Assembly (NCBI GenBank): GCA_947623455.1
Contig: OX392536.1
Span: forward strand, 39,933,465-39,997,464
Length of the DNA stretch: 64,000 nt
Direction: 5' to 3'
DNA from: Mimachlamys varia
Lineage: Eukaryota > Mollusca > Bivalvia > Pectinida > Pectinidae
In this document: piece after piece, positions 51,373 to 64,000 of the stretch
Position numbering within the stretch: position 1 is the stretch's first letter
Layout: the number at the start of each line of letters is the position of its first letter
The notes under the pieces: model-generated
What the model was told of the DNA's origin: nothing
Databases searched by the model: none
What the model saw: only the letters and a program-made list of their open reading frames with translations
Made by a program: the position numbers and the translations under genes

Positions 51373-53426
51373 GTCCCTTCACTGTCTTCGGTCCCACGGA
51401 TGATGCCTTCACAAAGTTGCCAAGCGCTATTATTGATTACCTGAAAAAGAACAAGACAGCGTTACAGGATGTCCTCAAATACCACGTGGTCAGTGGAAAG
51501 GTGTACTCCTCTCAGCTGTCTAATGAACTCCAGGCTTCCTCTCTTTTGGCTCCAGCCAAGATCAGGATCAATATTTACCAGGGCGGCAAGGTAAGTCACC
51601 TGTTACACTAAATAGCGGTTCAGGGGCAAGTTTTTCTACATTAGGACCTGCTCTCAAGACGTCCAAGGCTATGGAAACTGATTGCAAAAAATATTTACTT
51701 GAACTTTTATTTATCCATCAACATTTCATTATTAATAAGGACTAAAGATTACTTTACAGAAACAAAAGACATATTCTAAGGCACCTGCTTGTCAAGACGT
51801 TTTAGTTGTTAGATGATTCAACGTCGTCAGTGATTTTTTATTCATAAATTAAGAGATCAATTTTCCTGTATAAAAACAGTAAAAGTAGAAGTCTTGTGTT
51901 AATACGTGTTCAGACTTGATATCAGTGAAGTTACCTTGAGGATTGTGTATAACATTAAACTTTATTCCACGGTGCCTCAGGTGGTGACTGCTGACGGCTC
52001 GCCAATTGTGAAGGTTGACCAGAACGCTACTAATGGTGTGATCCACGTGGTAGACCGTGTCATGTTTCCCATCCCGGTCGAGTCAATGGTGGAAAGAGTG
52101 ATGGCCGATCGTCAGCTCAAAACTCTTCTCACTGCCGTTACTGCTGCCGGTATAGGTGGCGCTCTCGGTGGTAAGTCTTCTTGAGAAGATTGGGTCTGGT
52201 TGCGCTGTCGGCAATAAGTCCACAGTGGCCAGAGATGGGGCACACACGAAAAGTACCGTTATGTACATGTAACATTGTGACACTAAATCCCAAAAGTCAG
52301 AGAACTTTGAATTTTAAAGTTGGAAATCTTTTTTTTTCGGAAATAGTCTTAATACAACCTTACCAATCTTTAGCTCGCCATGGTTACCTAACTTTATTTG
52401 GTTTTTGTTTCTGCATAGCCGACGGTCTGACCCTCTTTGCTCCAACAGACAAAGCCTTCGCCAAGCTTCCAGCTGGCACACTGAACAACCTACTAAAGAA
52501 CAAGACTGCTCTGACAGGTAAAGATTGGTCTTTTTTACACGCTCTAGTGGTATCTGCAGCGCTGATAATGAAATAAATGCAGGTCTAAACTCAAAATAAT
52601 AAAGTCACGGAGATCTGCACATGCACTGATGTCCTTGGTTAGTTTTCTTTGTTCATGTTTTGTCCCTAGTTCAATCGATTTTGAGTACGGATTAAGGTTT
52701 TGTTCACGCTTCAGTATTCTATGATATTTTTAAGAGTTGTGTTAAATGTGTTTTTGATTTGTACAGACGTACTGACATACCACGTTGTCTAGGGAACAGC
52801 CTTCAGCGCAGGTCTGACTAACGGCGAGAAGGTCGCCACTCTGGAGGGCAAGGATGTATCCTTTACTCTGGAAAACGGTCAGTTTCTTGTGATCAGCTGT
52901 AATGGGAATCGTTAACTTTGCTTTGTTTTATACACCGATTAAACTGTCAACGTTGTCTATCACAATATATTGAGGCAATTATATCGTCGTTAAATACGCT
53001 TCTCAGAGAATGAAATAAAACCCCAAAACAAACAAACAAAAATTTGCTGATCATGATAAATATTTTTTTTTCACTTGTGTACACTTATGGTGGACCTGCA
53101 CACATACAAAATGTACAACACCATGCAATGTCTGTTTGAACTAAGTCTAAAATAATAAAACGTTCTAGTCGAGGAAAGTTAGCTGTTATAGCAATGCCTG
53201 TTTTGTTTTCACAGGTAGGGTAAAGGTAGATAATGCCATGGTCATCCGTGCTGATGACGCCGTTAGCAACGGAGTTATCCACGTCATCGACAGCGTCCTT
53301 CTCCCGCCACAATACAGACGTCACTCCCGACTGTTTAACTGAACATCAATCATAATCACTTGCTAGGTGTCCATTTCATGTATATAGTATCATTGATTTG
53401 TTACTGATGTGTTGTTTTAGGAGAGA

Positions 53427-53432
53427 AATAAA
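53427..53432 (+). terminator. Poly(A) signal of copy 5
   Basis: AATAAA lies 85 bp after the original stop codon; it is intact despite the exon 5 nonsense codon. Confidence 0.72.
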
Positions 53433-53709
53433 ATATTTTGTTGATAAAACTCTTCAATCTGTTTTGATTACCTGTGTTTCCTAAATGTGAAGTGGGGGTA
53501 TCAACTACTGGTTGTACCGGTAATGAAATCTTGGTCTTAACTTTAAAACAGATTAATACGTAGATAAAATTTCATGTAAAGCGTAGCCTGTAAAGCTACC
53601 ATAAAAGAAGCAAATCGTAGTATTTAAATATTTGTATAAGGTATATCAAAATAGTTTTTTTTTTTTTTGTATTTGATTCATCTTATATTTACATACACTC
53701 TTTCTACTA

Positions 53710-54130
53710 ACTGTGTCGGGCTTTATCCAAGGAACATTTCAGCCAAATATCATGCTTCTAGAGCTTTTGGTATTTCAGAAGAAATCGTTTAAAGGTATAA
53801 AATGTATGACCCCTATGACCTGTCATTTGCAAATTTTGCTCGGCTTTTTCCAAGGAAGATACCAGCCAAATAGTATGTCTCTAATCCTTTTCGTTTATTA
53901 GAGGAAGTCGTTTAAAACCCATAACAAATTTCACCTCTGTGACTCTGAGTATGGATCAAGGTCATTTCTTTTCTCGACTTTGTCAGGGTTCATCCAAAGG
54001 ATCTTTCAGCCAAATATCATGCTTCTAGGGCTTCTTGTATTTCAGAAGAAGTGGTTTGAAAGTTTTAACAGATTTGACTTATATGACCTGTCATTTGCAA
54101 ATTTTGCTCGGCTTTTTCGCACGATATTAT
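53710..54130. repeat. Direct repeats of 120-145 bp downstream of copy 5
   Basis: Three units, matching 8750-9170 almost base for base. Confidence 0.8.
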
Positions 54131-54437
54131 GGAGGACAAAGCAAACAGTGTGTCTATCTTCTATCACTTAACATCAATCGATACATAAACGTCATCCGAT
54201 CATGGACACATGCCCACAAAGTCACGGACAACAAGTGACTTATCATCAGAGCTGCCCCATCTCCAAAGATCATCAAATATAATCGAACAAAATTGGAGGA
54301 AATATTGGGGAAAACTTGCATCCGATAATACATCCCTGCATAACATGATTACCCAGTGTCTGTCGATAAACTGTAGACTGGTTGGCTACTCTATGTAATC
54401 AGTATTTATACTGGCTAATGTTAACTAACGACACAAG

Positions 54438-55810
54438 CATTCGAGAGATGCAGGTTGATCAGGACTATGGTCAAGTCTTAGGATCGCCATCATTTTGAGG
54501 ACTTAATGTTTATTTGGATGTAAAAAAGATTTTCATGGCTGTCGTTGTATATTAAGCAGAAAACGCTTACTTTTCCGAAACACCTGGTCTTATATTGTTG
54601 TACTTTTACAAGTGAATATTTCCCTTGCTCATATTTTGCCCCAGGTTTAATCGATTTTGAGATCGGATTATGATTTTGTTCACGCCTTAGTATTCTCTAT
54701 TTTTTTTTTAAATGTTACCCAAGTGCAAGCTTTACATCTGTATGACATTGTTGCAGTCTGGAAGTTTTCCAATGTTCAATTTTAGTACTTAGCAAAACTA
54801 TGCAGACACTAAATTTGGTGTCAATTTCAAGGACACAAAGAAACAATGTACTCAAATATCGAAATTATCTTTGCTTGAAGAAAACCACAAAGCATCAATA
54901 GACATGCAGTTAACACTTAATTCATTCAATATTGACAATTTTTCAAATTCAGCAATAAAGTTTATCAGAAATCACTATATCAAAAGGAGATGTAGGTGTA
55001 CAACATATAAAATTAACAGGTCAAAATCCAAATATTACATTTTATATAAAAAAAAACAAATCTCAGTTCATGATTCCTTGACCAGTCATCAATCCTTATG
55101 AGTATTCATAGAACCCAAGAACAACTATTTATTGCCGTACAAGAAATTTAACTAATTTAACTAAGGTTACAAGAAGCTTTTTGTTGACAAAAAGGGCCTG
55201 CTCATAGCTATAGCTATCTGTCATAAAGTCCCTATAGAAAATAGATATTCAGGAACTGTCACTTCATCCCAGGTCAATATTTTTTTCTCAATCTTATGAA
55301 ACATAATGAATTTAAACTTCACACTAAAATATTCTTAAAATTTAACTCCACTTTTAAAAAGGTCAAATCATATCCTAATTATGAAACAATTAATAGATCC
55401 GTTTACAAATTAACAACACATGGATTCGAGAGATGCTGGTTGATCAGATCTATGGGCAAGTTTTATGGTCGCCATCTTTGTCTCATTGAAATTATTTTGT
55501 ATCTTTGTGTGATTTGAAAAAGGCGGTTTTTGAGTATGGTCATTAGTATGCTTACTTGTTGCGATTGACAATGACTCGGACTCATATCGAGGACTTGATG
55601 TTTACTTGGATGTGTCCAAGATTTACATTGCGGGTGTCGTCGATGAAGCAGAAGACGCTTCCTCTTCCGGAACACCTGGTCTTATTCTCTTGTACTTTTA
55701 TAAGGGTCTCCATGTAAATATTTCCTTTCATATTTTGCCCCTGGTTTAATCGATTTTGAGTTCGGATAATGATTTTGTAAACGCTGGGGTATTCTCTAAT
55801 TTATTTTCTA
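54438..55810. repeat. Pair of diverged direct modules, 5-6 intergenic
   Basis: Nearly identical to 9478-10850. Confidence 0.65.
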
Positions 55811-55900
55811 TGAGTGCTAATGCACCTCCTCCTGCAACCATAAAACGCTTTCACCATTGAATCCATAACAGGGTTGACAAATACGGTACACACAATGACA

Positions 55901-56092
55901 AAATCAATTTCAGGGTGGACTAATAAGGTATAGGTATGGCAGCGTCACACACTTCGACAATATATATATCAGAATGGACCAATAATATACATGTAGAGTA
56001 TAACAGCGTCATACACGATGACAAAAATATGTATCAGGATGGACCAATAAGGTAAAGGTATGACAGCTTCACAACAATGGTAAATGTATATA
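55901..56092. repeat. Tandem repeat of about 60 bp, 5-6 intergenic
   Basis: Same three units as 10941-11132. Confidence 0.72.
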
Positions 56093-56725
56093 TGCATTTC
56101 TACTTTAGTTAATGAGTTAACGAATGCATTAGGGTCAGGCATTGGGCCAGTTTTGGTTCAGATGACCAGAGACATATAAAGGTCCTCCTGCCATTCTTTT
56201 GCTGACTCGGATAATTGGAACGTGTCATCAGTAATAAGACAATAAATAGTTACACAATTATCACGTGGTACATTATGGAGCTTTCACCGTCGCAGTCATG
56301 CGAATCATTGCCTTTTACGCTGATAGATCATCAATGGATTTGTAATTATGTATAAAACGTAAGAATAGTATCTTCCTACAGCTCTTATTAGTACAGGCAG
56401 AGCTTTCTGACCTCGTTTTGTTGGTGTTTTATGTCAATGTTGCAACTAACTGTCTGTATTTTTTATCATTATTATCAATTCTGTAATTGGATCCTCGGGC
56501 CTGTTGAATTAAATCAAATAAATCAATAAATAAAATAAATATAGATTATGTAAAACATTTCAACATTTCGGCGCACGTATGTAAGAGGTACATTTTAATA
56601 TGAAGAGCCACGCGGACACACTGATCGTTGTCTCGAACATTAAAGCAAGCGCGTAATGATGACCTAAATTTATGGCAAGCCAACTTAACATTTACTCAAG
56701 AAGCAATGTGAATTCAGTTTTTTTA

Positions 56726-58015
56726 TCAAATTATATAAGATAGCATATTTAATTATATAGGATATCTGATATAAATGAGACATCCTATATAGCATGTGAG
56801 ATATCTTATATAATATATATATCTCATATGTTATATAAAATATCTTATCTATTATATAAAATATATCAAATACTGTATAAGATATTTCATATATCATATG
56901 AAATATCTCATATATAAATTGAATGAGATATCTGATACACCGCAATTTCCTGTGTCTTACCCGCACCGGAGTACAGCCCGCGGAAAGTTTATTAAGGCAT
57001 TTTTGAGCTTTTCTAAAATAAATTCAATATAACCCGCATTGGCAGATGACCCGCGGGTTATACGTCGAATGCATGCCTGGTGAGTACAAGTGGAGAGATT
57101 TATTATTTTGAACATCATGTACAAGTAATCATCAAGGATTTTTTTTATTGAGCTGCATGTATAAACATTTAGTGGGATTAAATTACCTTACCCAACAGAT
57201 ACAGGCCAGAAAAGTCCATTGCGTAATACACAAGGCCATCCACTGATGAGTTTGTAAATTCAATCCCATTAAATAGATTAGTTTATGCATTAAATACAGG
57301 TTAAATAAAAAAGATCATGTTCAAAAGCTTTGTATAATTATTTATGTAGTTGTTTCCCAATTTTAGCAAAATAGTACAACTGGTCTTCTGAACCCCCTAC
57401 CGGAACATAATCGAGAAAAACGAGCTGGATGGGAGCTGTTGACTTCACCAGTTTAAAGTAAACAACAAGAAATAAAATGATGACATAAGATATCTCATTT
57501 AATTTTCTATATTATATGTATTTGAAATATTATACCAAGAAACTAATTTCTTCCTTAAACAGTGCACGTGGAATGGCACTATGGCGGAGAGGGATAGAAT
57601 ATTCGACGGCTTGAATAATGTATTGAAAAGGCCGAACATTTTCTTTTATAAGGCAGCGGTTTTTCAGAGTATATACTCGGCTATATAGATGATTCAGCAT
57701 TAAATGCATTAAAATGTCAGCATGATTTCGAGGGATACCTGACGGAGAGACGTTATTTCGCGTTTTGTTAAAATCTCGATGTCAAATAAGATATCTTATA
57801 AGGGAACGAGATCTTTGATTATATAAGATATCTTATATTACAAAATGTATATGAGATATCTAATGTATCATAAAATATATCTTATATAGAAAAATAATAT
57901 ATAAAATATAATATATGAGAGATCCTATATATTAATTAAGATATACAAAATTTGATTTAATTTCTATTATAAGATATTTCATTTGCAATGCAAAAATATC
58001 TCATATACTTTTTTC
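56726..58015. repeat. Two AT-rich palindromic arrays with spacer, 5-6 intergenic
   Basis: Arrays at about 56726-56940 and 57781-58015, nearly identical to 11766-13060. Confidence 0.8.
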
Positions 58016-58167
58016 TGAAATACAAGATCGACATAGGTCCTTGAATAAATGTTAAGTTGGCTTGTCATATTAAGGACTAGGTACAGCCATATTGGGTGTT
58101 GCCTGGTTGAAAATGGTAATATTGAAAATGTAACGTTTCCTTCCAATATACGGCATAAGCTGTATCC

Positions 58168-60587
58168 CATTATGTTTATTTTTTTTTTTCATCAACAATG
58201 AACATGTACACATATAACGAATACATAAATGTATCACATACAGCCAGGATACAGGTAGATATACACACACAGGCAAATTGATATATATAAACATATAATT
58301 CACACACATACATACACATACAGACATGCATGTGCACATGTAAGTACACATGGACATGCACTAATATTATGAACCATTACACAGGGGTTCATACATCCAT
58401 GCACATACAAATAAATCACACATGTACACATACATACCCTCACACACACATACATTAGCACAAACACACGTGCACACACACATGTACACCTGCATGCACA
58501 CAAACACACATACATGCATACACATGCATAGATGTCCATTAATTGCAGCAATGCACATGCGCATGCATGCATCAATGCACACACATGCCCACACATAAGT
58601 ACTAGACCTTGTGTTTGTGTTTCCCAAGTTGTTATCTTTAAATAAATCTGTAATTTTCGGTATACGTACAATTTGGAGTTCTTTTCTGGTACAGTATAAG
58701 GTGAATTTTATTAATAAATATACATGTGGTATACATTATGGGATAAAAAGCTTATATGGTGTATATAATGAACAGGCTTATTCATAGATTTGATAAATAT
58801 TAATAATTTTTAATGAATATTAATATTAGAGACAGTAGCCTTAAACATTAAAAATTGATAATACTTTTTACTGTGATTGCAAGGAAACATTAATCAAGGG
58901 GCCATAACTCTGTCAGATACACTCTGGAAAAAGTTGCAATCGAACGTGGCCTTGCTCTTCAGGTAATTAATTTTATTACCAGGTTTCAAGAAAATAATAT
59001 TATAATTGTTGCCATAATTGTACGGAAACAGACATTTTTTGACAATTAAAGGGCCATAACTCCGCCAACAAACATCTGCCAGAATCAGCGATCGAACTTG
59101 GGTTGAGCCCTTTAAGGATTTTACCGGATAATCGAAAATATTTGTTGTTGTTATTTCGCGGAGACGAAGTGTGATAGATTATAGATGGACATTCAGACAG
59201 ACATACGGGCAAGCCCAAATTAGTATACCCCATTTCAGTGAGAGCGGGGGATGAAAAGTTTATTATTTGACAACAGAAGCGTTTTATATATACTTCATGT
59301 GGACATGTATGTGCATTTACTCACGCACGCCTGTATATGCCAATATACATCTTACAATCTTGTACAGAGATAAACATAATATACATTATACAATCTTGTA
59401 CAGAGATCAACATTTAGATATAAACACAAATACTATACTAGAAACAAGTGTAAACATGTAGCTTCTCACATTATTTAGAATAATGTTGTAGGGGTTGATA
59501 AATAATTTTTTGTAAACATAAACATGTTTTTAGTCATCTAGATACAGTATGACCTGTCAAAAAAAAAAAAAACCACTGGGACTAATTTATATGAGGTGGA
59601 TGGGCGATGGCGAGACCAAAAAGACAAAGCTGGAACAGGCAGGGTTTCGGATTAGAGGGGGACAAGTTTTGACAGGCAATACTGGATAAATATGTATTTT
59701 AATGTGTACTTACGTAATGATAGAATAAATGTATACGTACATATAATCAAGCTTGCTATTACATGTATACTTGTATGATATGAATCTAATAATAAAATGT
59801 TAATTGACCAATAAGTACGGATCTATCCATTGCCTTTTGTGTATAGGTAATTTAGTTTGGGGACTAAGTAAAAAGGTTTTTCCATTCGTCCCAAATTTTG
59901 TTGAATTCTTGAATTTGCATATTTTGTTGTGATAACGTCTTTTGATGAATAAATGTTTGAGTTAGATACCGCTGTAGGCCAGTTATTGAGAGATTTCCTG
60001 TTTTCTTTGCATTTGAGAATATGTAGTATTTGGTATATATGATGATGGTATTAATTGGTTTGGTTTTATTAGTGTCTCCTATGCACCCAAATAGAACTGT
60101 ACTTAATTAAGGTCGATTGTTTTACCCAGTTTATGATGTATCCATTTTTTTAGATTTCCCCATAGATGTTGGGTGTTGGTGCAGTTCCAAAATAAATGGT
60201 CAATTTTTTCAGGTTGTGCCTTACAGAGTGAGCAAATGTCACAGTTTTTGATACCAATTGTTTTTAAATATGAATTGGTGGTAATGATCCGGTTCAAAAT
60301 TTTATATTGGAACCACTGGATTTTTGTTTCTTTTGTGATTTGGAATTGTATTTTATATATTCGATTAAAATTAAGGGAACTAAATCTATCATCTGATTTC
60401 CATTTTTGTTCTGCTGTATTTTGAAATGAATTATGTTTATTCATAAGTACTGTGTAAAAATCTTTACTTCCCTTACCAGATTTAAAGATTATTTGTAGAT
60501 GAAATGGGATGAATGGTCTTGGGTGGTTGTTTTCTGATATTGATAAATCTATATTGAGTGTACGTGCAAGGGTATGCATTATGTTTA
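58168..60587 (-). mobile_element. 5'-truncated LINE insertion upstream of copy 6, with target-site duplication
   Basis: It has the same 11-bp duplications (58168-58178 and 60577-60587), a poly(T) of 11 bases and the same 2409-bp spacing as the unit 2 insertion. It shares the unit 2 premature stop, so it is the same insertion copied by duplication and not an independent event. Confidence 0.85.
58190..58602. repeat. CA-rich low-complexity tract (unit 6)
   Basis: Nearly identical to 13232-13645. Confidence 0.9.
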
Positions 60588-60619
60588 ATATTGATATAAA
60601 ATGCAGTTCAGCCCCCAAA

Positions 60620-62735
60620 ATAAAAAAAGATCTGTACTTACGAAAAAACTAAATCAGTAAATAATATCCAAATGGGAGTGCGCAAATATTTTCATATAGT
60701 TATTTGAAACATTTCAAAAAAATGATACAAAGTTACTGCAATGTTCATAGAATGATAACCCAGTGTTAAAATTTCGATATTAATCTGTAAATCAGAGTAC
60801 CAGGGAGAAACACAGTTACCCCCTCTAAAAAATGTCGTCCATTGAATGCTGTTTTCAGTTCAGGTAAAAGTAGTTACCTGTATCTCGTGGATGCAATAAA
60901 GGGGGATTATCTTATATTAAAACGGTCATTTGTCATGTAAATGTACGTTTCGTGTCAAATAAATGTATAAAATTAAAATAATAACACCGACATATCGTAA
61001 TTACATTTACGATACGGTTACCTAAATACTAATTAAGTTTGAGAAATGTATTTTGATACCCATGTGCCTCAACTACCTCACATGTTTACAATGGCAACAA
61101 TTTACGCTAGCGATGAATCGGTAAAATCAGTGTGTTAATACCGTCCGATCCACGCGGAAGTGTATAATATATACCAATTCCATCAGAATTTATACAACAC
61201 AAATTAAACTTTGTTGACAATTCTTGCATAATCATTAAATTGCCTGAAAAAACACCGCCGGAAGTGCCGAAGAACATCTTTTCACGTGCTATACATTTGC
61301 CCAAAAAAGGAAAATTGGTAATCTCTAAAAACAACTTATCGAGAGAGGAATGGGCAGTTTTTGCTTTGTGACGATACACCAAGTAACATTTACCTTAACT
61401 ACATGCTTGAATCCTATTTAATTGTTAATTTTGTCGATGTTTCATCATGCCTCTAAGTCAGGCGTATGAATTTCTGAAAAAGTAAATAGTTCAAAATGGA
61501 GAGTAGAGGAGTATATTTCGCTACATGCAACGGGAAGATGTTTGATTTGAGAGATCTGAACTAATGTCATAACTCGTCGTACCGCAGACGATAAGATTTT
61601 TGTTTTTGCTATACGGCGTGCCACACAATTTGATGATCGGCGATGGAAATTTCAAAAATTTGATCCAGATGTGATCGGTGTTCAGAATGTGCGTAAGTTG
61701 CCGTTCTTATGTGGAGTACGTTCTCTTATTCTGCGATTTTCAATTGAAAGGGAGATTTATTCAAAAATCCAAGGCTCGTCTATCATTCTGTGCATATTAA
61801 AAAAAAAAACAAAAAATGATTTTCATTGTTTTTATTATCTTTCGCAATATTCTGAAAATGTGCACGCGTTTTTAGGCATATAACTTAAAATATAAGAAAA
61901 ACCACCAAACATAGCAAAATATGGTTGAAATTATCGATTCTCCATCAGAAAATGTACTTTGTGGTCTACTTTGGTCATTTATTTTGCAGTATTCAGTAAA
62001 ATAACAAGTTTTGGTAAAAACACCTCCGCCATATTGAATGTTCCTGTACCTAGTCCTTAAACAATCTCGTGACAACTGCCGGTGTCTCGTGAGTAGATAC
62101 ACACATGGTCAAGGTAGCCACACATTCCTGTATATACCTGTACTGTGGTAAATCTACGTGCATTGTCAGTTCAGTTTTACATGTTCCCTCAGTTTAACAT
62201 AGCTGAATAGACATCGGTGCTTCAAAATCTAAAATATTTTTATTATTACATATTTAGATTGTATCTTATACTATAATTCAAATTGATGTCCGTTTATCCC
62301 ACAGCGTACAAAGAGAATAATATCAGTGGACTTTTCAAGGTTAGTAAAACTGAGTGAGGATCAATTACATTATCTTGACCGCACTCGATAAGACTGTTTG
62401 CATTCACATGAAGGTCAAGCGGTATGGTCAGATAAACCCCGTGGTCAGACACATGTCGTTTCTAGGTCGTCAAAACATTGGTCAGTAAATTCTGCCGAAT
62501 TTGCAAAAGTTCAATATTCCTGTCCCGGTGCATTACACCGCAATATGTGCATGAGGTTCGAAAGATAATGACAAAAAGTGTTAAACATCACTCTACGTTA
62601 CTTTTTATATTATGTCTCTCGTAACTATGACTCACGGCGTTAGTACACTTGACCAGTGGTCAAATCTTAAGATGTCCTACATGACCTTGTCCACCTACTT
62701 CTATAAGGTAAATAAACAGCATGTGATCCCCTCCC
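60620..62735. other. 5' flank of copy 6: no recognised gene
   Basis: Near-identical to 15660-17775. The minus-strand frame is open (61107-61382). Confidence 0.6.
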
Positions 62736-62807
62736 CACGTGCCTGATAACCGAAGACAAGACTTTATGTAACTTTATTTATTTATTTCACAATCCAACCT
62801 ATATAAG
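62736..62807 (+). promoter_or_regulatory. Core promoter of copy 6
   Basis: CACGTG lies at 62736-62741 and TATATAAG at 62800-62807, identical in spacing to copy 2. Confidence 0.7.
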
Positions 62808-62849
62808 GACCTGACAATTCTGATGTGCCGGCAGCTACACGGAGTCATC

Positions 62850-63003
62850 ATGAAGGTATTGGCAGTCATCTCCCTTCTCGCTATAGTGTCTTCAGGGTAT
62901 TGCCAACAGGGCAACTTGGTGGAGCTTGCTGAACAGCTTGGCGCCAAGACTCTAGTGGAACTAGTCAAGGAGGCTGGTCTTGCCGAGACCCTTTCAAGTG
63001 GAG
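62850..63003 (+). CDS. Secreted FAS1-domain protein, copy 6, exon 1 only (window edge)
   Basis: Only coding exon 1 (residues 1-51 plus one base) lies in the window, followed by the GTACAT donor and at least 997 bp of intron 1. It encodes the signal peptide and the first helices of FAS1-1. It shares the CAA codon for Gln19 with copy 2, and its flanks match copy 2 at an offset of 44,960 bp. The remaining five exons are expected beyond 64000 and should resemble copy 2. Confidence 0.87.
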
Positions 63004-63377
63004 GTACATTGCAGATCGACAACTTATTTATCTTAATTTCAATATTATAAACCTTCATTTAAATTTATACTGTTATAATTGTTTAATAATTGACAATTTC
63101 CTCATCCAAAACATGGATAGTATCATTGCTATATCCTTATATCGCCTGAGTTGTTAGATTTCATGAACCGTTTATAGCCATACATGTTTGTGTATATAGA
63201 GTGAGAGTGCCAAACACACTTGATTTCTGTAGTAAAAATGAATTATTTGCACCAACATAGAATAATGATATGTATATACATCAATGAGTATTATTGTTAT
63301 AGATGCGTTTAATATGTCAATGATATCTTTACCGTCGTTATTGCTCAATGATACAATTGTATTGCTCTATGACGAAG

Positions 63378-64000
63378 CTTTATGATACTTGTCTTTACAA
63401 TGTTCCTCTGTTGTACAAAATTTGTCTTTACAATGCTACCTTTATTGTACGATATTCGTCTTACAATGTTGTCACTGTTGTACAATACTTGTCTTACAAT
63501 ATTGTCACTGTTGTAAAATACTTGTCTTACAATGTTGCCGCTGTTGTACGATATTTATCTTACAATGTTGTCTCTGTTGTACAATACTTGTCTTACAATG
63601 TTGCCGCTGTTGTACAATACTTGTCTTACAATATTGTCACTGTTGTAAAATACTTGTCTTACAATGTTGCCGCTGTTGTACGATATTTGTCTTACAATGT
63701 TGTCACTGTTGTACGATATTTGTCTTACAATGTTGCCGCTGTTGTACGATATTTATCTTACAATGTTGTCACTGTTGTACAATACTTGTCTTACAATGTT
63801 GCCGCTGTTGTACGATATTTGTCTTAATGTTGTCACTGTTGTACAATACTTGTCTTACAATGTTGTCTCTGTGGTACGATATTTGTTGTTTACAGTGTTG
63901 ACTCTGTTGTGCGATATTTGTTGTTTACAATGTTGTCTCTGTTGTACGATATTTGTTGTTTACAATGTTGTCTCTGTTGTACGATATTTGTCTTACAATG
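63378..64000 (+). repeat. 33/35-bp minisatellite in intron 1 of copy 6 (cut by window end)
   Basis: At least 18 units are present. It matches the copy 2 array variant by variant but is one 33-bp unit shorter where the two can be aligned. Confidence 0.93.

Larger units (their letters stand above)
49617..53342 (+). pseudogene. Two-FAS1-domain gene, copy 5, nonsense codon in exon 5
   Basis: The exon equivalents are 49617-49770, 51373-51590, 51981-52170, 52419-52517, 52767-52877 and 53215-53342. All splice dinucleotides and phases are kept. At 52790-52792 the AAG codon for Lys229 is TAG, directly after the YHVV of FAS1-2. The product would be 228 residues and would lack the rest of FAS1-2, including its NGVIHVID motif. 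The stop lies 85 nt before the last exon junction, so nonsense-mediated decay is expected from general rules. This copy is also the most diverged: I12L, R69S and A107S, a shortened intron 4 (249 bp), a rebuilt intron 1 and a weaker exon 2 acceptor tract (GTTCCGCCTCAG). A single-base assembly error or a segregating null allele cannot be excluded. Exon 6 is intact and matches copy 1 closely. Confidence 0.8.
53060..64000. repeat. Large duplicated block, right copy (continues past window)
   Basis: Counterpart of 8100-19073. The left boundary falls in intron 5 of copy 5, because exons 1-5 and intron 4 of copy 5 are clearly not copy 1-like whereas exon 6 and everything after it are. Confidence 0.8.

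Noticed and set aside
1..64000. tRNA, rRNA or other structured RNA genes
   Set aside because: No tRNA-like cloverleaf, A/B-box pair or rRNA segment was recognised by eye on either strand. A covariance-model search would be needed to exclude small ones.

Overview
This is AT-rich eukaryotic nuclear DNA. Its genes have GT-AG introns, TATA-type promoters and AATAAA poly(A) signals, and they sit among satellites and a retrotransposon. No operon, Shine-Dalgarno site, rRNA or tRNA was seen. My best guess is a marine invertebrate, probably a bivalve mollusc. The guess rests on the gene family (small secreted fasciclin/FAS1 proteins resembling TGFBI/ig-h3) and on repeat phrases such as AGGGCCATAACTC that I recall from bivalve repeats. 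It is an inference, not an identification.

The window is one head-to-tail tandem array of six copies of a single gene, all on the + strand, with start codons at 4690, 17890, 28306, 38425, 49617 and 62850. Each full copy has six coding exons of 154, 218, 190, 99, 111 and 128 nt. They make a 900-nt CDS for a 299-residue secreted protein: signal peptide, then two FAS1 domains (about residues 21-154 and 157-288), each with an FTVFxPTDxAF-like H1 motif, a YH motif and an NGVIHV-D H2 motif. Copies 1-4 are intact. Copy 5 has an in-frame TAG in exon 5. Copy 6 is cut by the window end after exon 1. The paralogues differ at only a few residues.

Each repeat unit (10.1-13.2 kb between starts) has the same layout. 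A flank of about 2 kb leads to an E-box exactly 64 bp upstream of a TATA box. Next come exon 1 and a large intron 1 holding two minisatellites: a 33/35-bp array (3 to about 44 units), then a 72-bp array whose unit copies the intron 1/exon 2 junction and so forms a row of decoy 3' splice sites. Exons 2-6 and a poly(A) signal follow. The intergenic part holds 120-145-bp direct repeats, a pair of diverged modules about 1 kb apart, a roughly 60-bp tandem repeat, and two AT-rich palindromic arrays. The flanks of genes 1, 2 and 6 also carry a 2.4-kb 5'-truncated LINE; those of genes 3, 4 and 5 keep the empty target site.

A second level of duplication is visible. From about 8.1 kb to 19.07 kb (tail of gene 1 to intron 1 of gene 2) the sequence recurs almost unchanged from about 53.06 kb to the window end (tail of gene 5 to intron 1 of gene 6). 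The shift is about 44.96 kb, or four gene units. This suggests recent unequal exchange, or an assembly duplication. Variant patterns among the copies conflict, which points to gene conversion. No host gene was recognised on the - strand; the only coding remnant there is the LINE.
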